Assembly (NCBI GenBank): GCA_942159475.1 | Contig: OW804100.1 | Location: 9,316,127 to 9,380,126 of the forward strand | From: Sthenelais limicola | Taxonomy: Eukaryota > Annelida > Polychaeta > Phyllodocida > Sigalionidae | Reading direction: 5' to 3' | DNA: 64,000 nt | Shown: positions 55,147-64,000 of the stretch, one piece after another | Numbering within the stretch: the first letter of the stretch is position 1 | How the letters are laid out: every line of letters begins with the position of its first letter | Notes under the pieces: generated by a model | Databases searched by the model: none | Told to the model about the DNA's origin: nothing | What the model saw: only the letters and a program-made list of their open reading frames with translations | Program-made: the position numbers and the translations under genes

Positions 55147-58100
55147 TCAGTGGCTGGGAGGTGGCCTCTCATCTTTAGTAAGGTCCAGGTCGGTTCCTCG
55201 GATGACGAGAGCGTGTTGACCTGAAAGGACGTCCTCGTGATGATCGCGATCAGGAATGTCTGCCGAAAGAGAAATTTCACTTAAAGCCTGCGTGATATTT
55301 GATCCATTCATAGACAGGTAAACGGGGGATGACAATAGGATTACACCTTAAAGGTCACAGCATCTTATGAATCAATGTATATGAGAATCTAGATTTCTTT
55401 TATGAAGTAACATCATAGAATTACAAATCAATGTTTTTGAAACTTGTTCAGTTAGTCGTACAAAACAAGTAATGTAAAGATATAAAAGATAATACTGTTT
55501 TTAAAAAAACTTTTCCTTCATTAATCGTGACAAATTTTAGGACATAATTTAATGGTCGACATTTTAGAGGATGTGATAAGACTAAAACTAGCCGCTTACT
55601 GAGATGCTTGGCAAGAAAGCCCAGTGTCGCCCTCTGGTTGAGGTCCATGGCAACGAAGGGCTCGGTGGTGTGCCTCATACCGAGGATCTTGCCCACCTTG
55701 GCAGGAATCATGAACTGGAAGTCTGTCTGACTCTGATGACAAGCACCCCTTGAAGTACATAATTATATGTTTATATAAACCATTTAGAACGTATATGTAG
55801 ACAGCCTAATGCATATATATAGGTAACTTGAGCTGAGGTAAACATCAGGAGGTGCTAACAGAAACACGTGTTTATCCTGACGTTATTATATTCAACTCGA
55901 AATTGAACTATCTGTGTTTTACCCAACATTTCAAATAGAATTACGAACATTAGGGGGCGGAGTAGAAATTGGTTACACGTACTTGAGTGTGATGAGGACC
56001 CGATGAAGGAGGCCATGTTTGTTGTTATCATTGGGCTCTAATTTGTACATGGCGCGGACGTTACTATTCCACTGGAATGTATCACAGTTGACGAAAAGAA
56101 CCGGCTGAGAAGCCCGCTCATAATGATGTTCACTCAATGGATGCATCCAAGCATCGAGGGCGATACCGAGTCTGCAAATCATACGACATAGTAGCATGTA
56201 ACTAATGCTAGTAAGTTCTAAACCCGTCAAGTTATCAACGAGAAGGTTTATCTTTTACGTTAGTTTTTAGGTCCATGGTTGGAGCAACTTTCTAGTGGCG
56301 ATCGATAAGTTATTAATCTTTCTAACAAATATTGCCATGATAAAAGGAGAGAAGTTACTCCAAAATTATGGTGAGGGTCAAGAGTATATAATAATTAATT
56401 CCATCAGTTCATACTGTTGTATTATACTTCTGCCCCATATCACATTCACAATATGTTTATCAAATCAAATATCAAATATGATTAGAAATATGTCAGAAAC
56501 AACATACTTGAAACGCTTGTCCTCAGCTAGTGTGGCAATGGCGGTGGCGCCACCGAAAGAGTGACCAATAATGGCTAAGCGGTTCATGTCCACGCGACCC
56601 TGAAATTATCAGACAGAAATATTCCCTTTTTTATATTGATCTCAAATAAAACATTTATCTCAAATACGGCAGGAAATACAAAGACTATTAATATGTATTA
56701 ATATCTAATTAGATAAAGAGCAATACTGCGAAGTAATGCCTTATTTCTAGCTGCAGAACCAATGGCTATTGTCTATATATTAGCGTCACTGACCTTGAAC
56801 TGAGAAATATCTAGCTGTAGGCCGAGCACGTTCTTGATATCCTCTCCCCGGTCGAGTGCCTCGAGCTGACCCAGAACCCGCTGGATCTCCTCAACTCGTA
56901 CATTTATCTGCAGAGATAGTAAACAATAGTGAATAATAGATGATAGGATGGAATGGGGATTGTATGGTCGCCCATGATGGCCATCATCTTTCTTATAATC
57001 AATATTCCTGTTGACGCTAAGAATTCTCCTTTTTTCCAATTGACAGTTTTTGCTATCTGAAGGAAGATTAACCAAAATTTAACAAGCATGATCCAAGACA
57101 TTGTTCTGTTTGTCATAGCGATATTCCTTCATAACATCTGACTATCGCGCAGTTGCAATGAGACAATTCTAAAATATATCGGCGATTAATTTGGGAGAAT
57201 GTACTAATATTTCCACAGCTCTTCTGCAAATTGCTCACCTACAGGAATTCGGCATTCCCGTAAACCAATGTTTATCACGACAAAAATTACCCCAGTCCCA
57301 ATTTCAGATAACTTAAAACACCAATTAGAGAGCTTAAATCGGAAGTAGGTCAGCCCTCCGAAATAAATACAAAATATGGGCTACCAATATTGCCATGGAA
57401 ACATTTCTATGGGGGCAGTAAGACTCATAATTGCTGTCAGAGCGCAAGGTTAGCCCCATCCATGATCCGCTAGATGACAGCACTATGGCGAGAACCAGCT
57501 TCCTGGTCTCATTGTATTCAATCTGAGCTCCTCCCCGCGTCCTTGAGCGCGTGGGTCTTGCCTATTTGTAGCCTGGCAAGTACTATAAATAACCTCAGTG
57601 CTGTCACGACTGGGTCTTCTCCAGCCCGTGTAAGACAAAGGCTGGAGGCTGGCCATAGATGGTCATGTTCAATACCGATTAGCTGGTCCGGGCCTTGCCG
57701 CCAGCTGCTTCATATAGATCCAGTTATCTAGGGATCAATCCAGGCAAAATACTTCACCAAATTAGAAACATGCGCCCTCAATAGGATAGACAATAGGAAG
57801 ATTCCTATCAAAAATAGCATAATTCAAAGGTTATTGTGTGACGACAGGACCACCTCCCATTGTCATATAGATACATTTAAATGGTATTTGGTAGAAAATT
57901 GTGGTTCTCTTCAGCTAAATTCTTTAGGGGCGTGGGCTGAACATATTGTTTCAAGAGTGTGAGTGTCATTTATTTCCTTTTCAGTCGATATATAACAGCA
58001 CTAAATTTATTGAGATGGGTATTTCTGGAAAGTTACATGAACAGGAATAATATTCTAGAAATAAATAATCCAAATGGGATCAGGAATAGACGCCGTTTCC

Positions 58101-60978
58101 ACTGGTGAATGAAATGATTGCCCGAACAGTGATAAATAAACACGACTGCAGGCTACCCGCCGCTTCCTTACCACCCGCCCCTTGATTGGCTAATAGGCAA
58201 GCGCCTTGAGACAGGGCTTTGAGGGGATCGTGTAGAGCAGTCGGCAGTGTTAAGGAAGGACCGGTCACTAATGACCTTACGGTCAACTTCGTGGTAAACA
58301 TCGCCGACACTCAGGACACTAAACTAATAGACACTTTCTAAGTAAGGTAATATCTGCAGACCAATTATATTAACAGTAATGCCGTATATTCACATGGTTC
58401 TTCTTAGAGGCTGTGGAATATAGTATATTATTGTCACCGTTATGGTGTCATTAACGCCTTGTTTCTTTCATTGGAAATGACAAAAGCCAAAATTAGATAA
58501 GATTCTACTTAAAATGAAAAATAAGCTATAAAATGTGAATCCGTACAGTCCGATGGAAGAATAGTATGTTATGATGCATGAAACGTATTACGAATGTGAA
58601 ATTTGTCAATAAAATTTGTTTAAAAAAAAGAGATGGTAATCAGCCTAGAGAGAAATAACATTAGGACGTCATAAGTCACACAGGCATGTATGGAGTGTTG
58701 ATTATAGAGTGTTGATTGCTCACGATCACGACGGTATCCTCAAGGGTACTGTATGTATTCCTGTATGTATTCTCAGCACATAGCGAATAGCTCGAGTCCT
58801 TATGATCGTGTTGTCCTAAATAATAGGTCGATTGGGCAACATTACTCAACAGAAGGAACCGGCGAAGGGCAGAGATGTCATTGAACTCTTTCGCATAGAT
58901 TAGTACTTGTTCAGAGCCAAATAGTTAGAGAGACCGAGATTATAGTTTAAATACGAGTAGGCTCATGTCTGACAAGAGATTGCCATGTACTAAAATAGGT
59001 CCATAGAGAATAAAAGAGGGCTTGGCAGGGGAAGAACGGATCCTACCGAGTCCTAAGAAAAACATGGATCAGGTGGTGGTGGTGGTGCTTATCTCATCTT
59101 GTGGGCGCAATAATTCTATATCTACACAAACACACTGTCTCTGTGTTTTGATCCTGGCGAGATAAAACCAAACCAGTTATGAAACTATGATGACGACCTG
59201 TTATCTAGGGAAAACTCAAGCACCGGCGTATCATATCATTATACAAACATGTGTAATTGAGAGATTGTGGAGGAATGGGTAGATATCAGACTCGCCCACG
59301 CTCATCAACGTATTTCCTGACCAGAAATGTTCATTATAGTCTTGAGTGTTGGATATCATTAATGTAATTCCAATGTCGAATCGGATAAATGTCATGTGTA
59401 CATTATAGAATATACTCTACATATCTATACTTCCCAGGTTGAATTCTTTGTTAATAACAACCCTTACCTGTTTGTTTGTTTACCTGTTACTAATAAGATA
59501 TAAAAGGGTAGTTTATTTACCTGTTTGCTCCGCACAGCAAAGTCATCCTCTATGACCTGCCTGTCATATTTGAGCCACTTCTCCTCCCTGAAGCTGTGAT
59601 TTCGATGAAAAAGGAAATCATCATTGTTGCTTTCGGTTGGCGAGTCTAGAGCACTGTCATCGGTAATGGTAGACATGGGTCGAAAGCAGTAAGTCATGGA
59701 AGCCGTGCCATCCCTGAAATGTAAGGAAAATGTGAGCTTATGACAGTTTCACAACGAAAACCATAATTATGCGTCTAGTAGCCGTTTGATACATCAGTTC
59801 TTGCCTATACATCCATGAGTACACAATGTATGCCCGAGAATGTTTGTTGTAGTAAAATGGAGTGTCACTTCTAGAATAGATTAGAATGTTATCGTTTTAT
59901 TTCAAATAGTGACTTTAGTATTTATGGAATAGACCAGGTTAAAATATTAATACTCAATACAAAGTGTTGAATGATTGAAATTCGAAAAAAAATTACATCA
60001 CATAAAGTGGCGGGGAAATATAATATTTCCATATGCTACCTATGGGCTGTGATAGTAAAGAGCTTCTGGTAACAAACTTAAGTTATTAGTGAAAACGGAG
60101 AGATGCACCTGCCACAGTGCTTCCATTAAAATACCTGTGTTCCATAGCAGCCACAATGTATCCATGGCTGGCCAAATCAGAGCAGATGGTCGTGTATGTG
60201 GTCCGGTTCCCGCCCAGACCGTGAGAAAATATGATTAAAGGAAACTTCTCGTTATTATCTAGGATCGGAGCTTGCCACAATACAGGCACATAGACATCAC
60301 CTAGAAAAAAACCATCCAATAATGAGACAAGTCAGTAAGTACACTATCGATCACAATGTCATGTTGAAAATAATGGACCTTTTAATAATAGAGTTTATGT
60401 ATGTATGCACATATATAATCGGGTGTATGTATACATGTAATGATCAGCTGAAGCAATTGATATAACCAGTTCAGAGAGTAGTCAAATCCCTTCTTTCAAA
60501 TAATTTGCTTTTGAATTCCTATCTATTGACTTGCAATCCTATCTGCTGTTGACTACCTGTTTACCTTAGATAGCAGCGTATTGGAGTATAGACAGTAATC
60601 AAAGTATGTAATTAGATGCGTGACACAGGTGCAGGTCGACAGGTAAGAGAACCGTGTCCAATTTAAGCAAATGTTTGTAAGTTAAAGGAATGTCAGAACT
60701 AACGATCTGTTATAGCGTGAGTCTGAGTATGGCTTCGCAGACAAATTCGGGATCAAAGAGCACATTTTTGTTATGAGGTGGTTTTGATAATACCGGATTT
60801 GGAGGAATGAATTATACTCTATTTATAATTTATCAAAACTGAATAGCCTAATGGTCGACATACCTCCTATAATGTTGATTAGAGTACCATACATTTTGGT
60901 GTTTTTCCGTCTGAAGTATGCATACCCTTTGCCATATTGTTTCCGTGGCAACCATAGTGGCCATTGCGCTTCTCGTTT
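55147..60978 (-). CDS. PAFAH: Platelet-activating-factor acetylhydrolase, eight exons, 5' partial
   Basis: A serine phospholipase that removes short or oxidised sn-2 acyl chains from PAF-like phospholipids. Minus-strand exons: 60978-60864, 60300-60135, 59713-59521, 56907-56794, 56599-56508, 56171-55983, 55748-55600, 55259-55147 (stop TGA). All phases match, giving 376 residues from KREAQWPLWLPR. The triad is complete: Ser in GHSFGG (codon 56560-56558), Asp in ALDAWMHP (56155-56153), His in GACHQSQTDF (55738-55736). The oxyanion region FSHGLGG is in exon 60300-60135. Vertebrate PAFAH2 and PLA2G7 share all of these. With the N-terminus missing, intracellular and secreted forms cannot be told apart. 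Exon 59713-59521 carries an acidic Asp/Ser insert. The acceptor of the seventh exon (CTTCAAG) has a weak pyrimidine tract. Confidence 0.95.
56908..59520. other. 2.6 kb intron of the acetylhydrolase gene with GC-richer islands
   Basis: Blocks at about 57430-57720 and 58080-58320 are clearly more GC-rich than the surrounding intron. The second contains an inverted CCAAT box (TTGATTGGCTAAT). No exon with matching phase 0 borders was found. They could be an internal promoter, enhancer or repeat copies. A LINE/SINE-like 3' tail (AATAAAATTTGTTTAAAAAA) lies at about 58610-58628. Confidence 0.4.
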
Positions 60979-63900
60979 CTGCAAGATATAATAAGACATG
61001 ATAATTTAATAAGACATTTAGAACCAGCAGGTTATGACTGACAGGGATACAAGGACATGTGTCTTGACTCTAGCACCTAGGCAGCAGTGGATCTGGCCAA
61101 TTAATGCTCCAGTTATTTTATAATAGCTGACGTCCCGATAATAATAATTGCCACAATGAATCATATTTGAGAAAATTAAAAAAAGACATTTCTATCTAAC
61201 TCCCGTCCTGGTTGAGTAAATGGTGATTGCAAAGGTTGGTGACACAAATTACACTAGAATATTTAGGACCAGCATTACCAGTCTTCCATGGTTGTATTTA
61301 TAAATGCGTTAACATAATATAGAGAAACGTCATGGACCTATCGTTTGGTACATTGCGAGAGATGAGGACCGTCTGTAACACGGCAGGTTGATAACTAACA
61401 CGCAGTGGTTCCTTTTGGAAGCCAAAAAGTCAGCATGTCAAATATTTGGCAAATTACCCATTAGCGCCGAAATAAATCATCACCCATCTGTTTCCATGAC
61501 AATGGACATGACTGCTCAAATAACGAACCTTGTGTCATTGTCTAATATTGGATACAAAACCACTAAAGATGGAATCGAATGTTCCAACAACATAGCTCTT
61601 GATTAATGAAGATCATGAACAGTCAAGAAACCTCTCATTGAAAGATGTTACTTTTCATTCAAGCCAAAATGGGATTTTTTTTTGCCATAATCGCAAGTTA
61701 ATCATAACACGCTCCCGTCACTCCCCCGCATCATCTTACCTTTCATTAAGTCCCTCACCATTGGCGTGGGAGGTCTAGGAAAGAGACACGACTGAGTGGG
61801 CGGAGTCGGGCCCTGTCAGATGAAGATGGGGCAGTAGTTTATGTTCTATGCCGCAGCTGAGCAGCTAGTATTTGCGCAGGGAAAATGGGGTAGTAAAATG
61901 GGGGAGAAACGAGCGGGGGTGGGGCCTCTGGCAGCAGAGATTGTTTGCTTTAGACATTGAGTATATGTGTATCATCATTGCGAGGACACATGGTTAAATC
62001 GAGCCATCCATGTAGCACAGTGAGTCTGACTCAGGTCCCCAGAGCTCGAGGATCCACACACATATACAGAATCCTGGGCGTCTGAAACTTTCCCATCACT
62101 TGTACATGTCTTTGCTTTGCAGTGTGTCACCAAACACTAACTTCAGTGCATAAACCATTCTTTACAAAGATTAAATCACATGCTCTTTTCAATCCTAACA
62201 AAATGACTTTTGCAAGTATGCTAAGAGACCCTATATTGTCCATGAAACAGTGTGTGAACGATTCCAGCAATTGTAATTCATTGACATCTATTGCGAAATG
62301 TTCAGATATATCAACGAGAAGAGATCCCCATACATATCTACCTCACATCTAAAGAGCTATATATGTGTCATCATGTATAAGATGAATATATTATATATAC
62401 ATACGAACATCAGCTATACATCCAAGACCATGGACAAAAAGTCAAAAGCGGTTACCAGTAGAGGATTCCCGCTGTCGAGCCAACCTTTATCCCCTATGTG
62501 ATATACCGTACCATCTATGTTATGAAGTTGGATCCGAGTTTAGACAAGACGGGACAAAATGAACGACGTACTAGGTAAACCAGTCGAACCCAAGGCGCAC
62601 ATACCCAGTAGATGTTATAACGTTGAAATGTTCGCAATCCGAATGGGCGGACAATATGCCAAGACGTTCGCTAGACGCTACATAGTATCACAGAAAATTA
62701 TAATCTAATAATTAACAATTTATTTCCTCCAATAATGATTCACTTCAGGCTTTTCTACAAAGCAGTGGATCAGGGTTGAGTAGAATAAGTGCAATGTTTA
62801 TCTTAGTCTACGGACAGGTTTTACCAATTCCCTTAGCAGAGTATCTAAAAGGGCATAAGATTCACGTGTAACCCAAAATGGAAGGATATAAACGAGTTCA
62901 TTTTCTTGGCAGTCAGGATTAGAAGGCAGCTTTGGACCCCTAAGTTTTAGGGGTCATTAACACTTTCAGCCTTAGCCTTGTGGTTAAGCTTATCGCTGGA
63001 TGTGGAATCGAGGAATGTGGCCGTCTGTACCTGACTGGTGTTGTATCAATGTATGGTTAAAGGTGGGTTGGAGTATAACTGTACTCAACAGTTAACTTCC
63101 GTTCCAGTCTGATTACCGTGATTGAGTCAGGGGAGAGACCTGTCCCCATAAAGTAAACATGAGCCTCGGTGCATGTGTACTTTACTGGGAGGGCTTGGCG
63201 GAGGCAAGTGCGATGTGTCCAGCTAGACACTTTGGACAGAATAAGGACTGCATGGACACATTGTAACCGACCCAGAAACAACAATATCGGTATTTTGACT
63301 TGCTCCACCAGTCCTGACAATCTGTTAAGAATAACATTAGATCCATTATGATGATGAAGGTTAATAACGTCGTGGCGCCTTCAACCCAAACCAAAAACAT
63401 AATACAATAGCATAACAATTAATTTAGAATAATTTTGTACTAGATTTATTTTTATTTATTAATTATCACCGGCATTCTTTCTAACATTTATGATTTGTGA
63501 AAGACCAATAATGGGTGCTGATCAAGTAAACTCACATTATTTTAGCGACTAATCGTCACACCGAATATTCCAAATAATATGAGGAATGATAAAGTGAGTA
63601 TGGCTGGTCCTGCACTAGTTGATCGCTATTAGGTAAGCAATGTGGATATAGTTGGATATCTCATATACAAGTTGGATATCGCCTTATAAAAGTATTTCAC
63701 CCAGAGGGGAAAAACAAGTCTATGTCGTTTCAAGGCAGATCCACTTCACTCGACCTCAAGTGGGAATCCTTTATGAAAACTAACTATTTTAGGAACACAT
63801 TGTATAGCCTTATAGCAACTTATGCAATCGCTTTACACAATGCTGAGACCTCGGGTAACAAAGAACCAAGGTCCGAAGTCTGCCTGAGGAAATACTCAAA

Positions 63901-64000
63901 GGAAATCAATCCTACGCATATCTCGCATTATACTAAAGAAAATGGTTCCTTTTAAATTCATGAGTACAACCAGAACATATTAACATTAACAGAACATATT
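60979..64000. other. Right edge: no supportable gene
   Basis: The first coding exon or exons of the acetylhydrolase should lie here or beyond the window. I looked on the minus strand for a phase-0 donor preceded by the family's GPYxVG / RxYYP region and found none. A good donor at 61736 (GAAAG|GTAAGA) follows a Pro-rich frame, but its phase does not fit. The block 61740-61950 is GC-richer and could be promoter DNA. Confidence 0.45.

Noticed and set aside
61025..61080. LYPCQ-like peptide on the minus strand, reminiscent of the PAF acetylhydrolase N-terminus
   Set aside because: The frame has a stop three codons downstream and another upstream, and there is no donor to join exon 60978-60864.
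61720..61830. Possible upstream acetylhydrolase exon ending at donor 61736
   Set aside because: The open frame ends in phase 1, but the next exon needs phase 0. The alternative frame has stops, and the conserved motif is absent.

Overview
This is nuclear DNA from a metazoan, most likely a marine invertebrate. Coding sequence is broken into many short exons joined by GT-AG introns whose phases match. Intergenic DNA is AT-rich with poly(G)/poly(C) runs, (TA)n microsatellites and decayed transposons, and there is no bacterial gene packing. The phylum cannot be fixed from the sequence alone.

Layout. (1) 368-20167, + strand: the last 28 coding exons (about 1,305 residues) of an ABCC-class full ABC transporter of the MRP5/ABCC5 type. 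Its 5' end lies left of the window. Two of its introns (16223-19672 and 825-4273) are over 3 kb, and the first of these holds transposon-like sequence. (2) 20168-37321: 17 kb with no certain gene. It has one coding-like candidate (28851-29339, +), three X-box-like motifs, and several palindromes and tandem repeats. (3) 37326-40073, + strand: a complete four-exon gene for a 224-residue protein with six EF-hand positions. (4) 42167-48808, - strand, tail to tail with the EF-hand gene: a five-exon model for a 183-residue single-pass membrane protein that I do not recognise. Its 5.1 kb first intron is packed with mobile DNA: an inverted-repeat element with an 11-bp target duplication, a poly(A)-tailed insert with a 15-bp target duplication, a LINE reverse-transcriptase relic and a palindromic repeat array. 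(5) 48994-55146: a LINE relic, one weak candidate first exon, otherwise nothing supportable. (6) 55147-60978, - strand: eight exons of a platelet-activating-factor acetylhydrolase (type II/plasma family) with Ser, Asp and His of the triad all present. Its N-terminal exon or exons were not found in 60979-64000.

The four genes do not form a pathway: a membrane exporter, a calcium sensor, a small membrane protein and a phospholipase sit side by side as ordinary genomic neighbours. The less ordinary material is the unrecognised membrane protein, the two insertions with exact target-site duplications, the EF-hand intron whose donor overlaps an in-frame stop, and several long palindromes.
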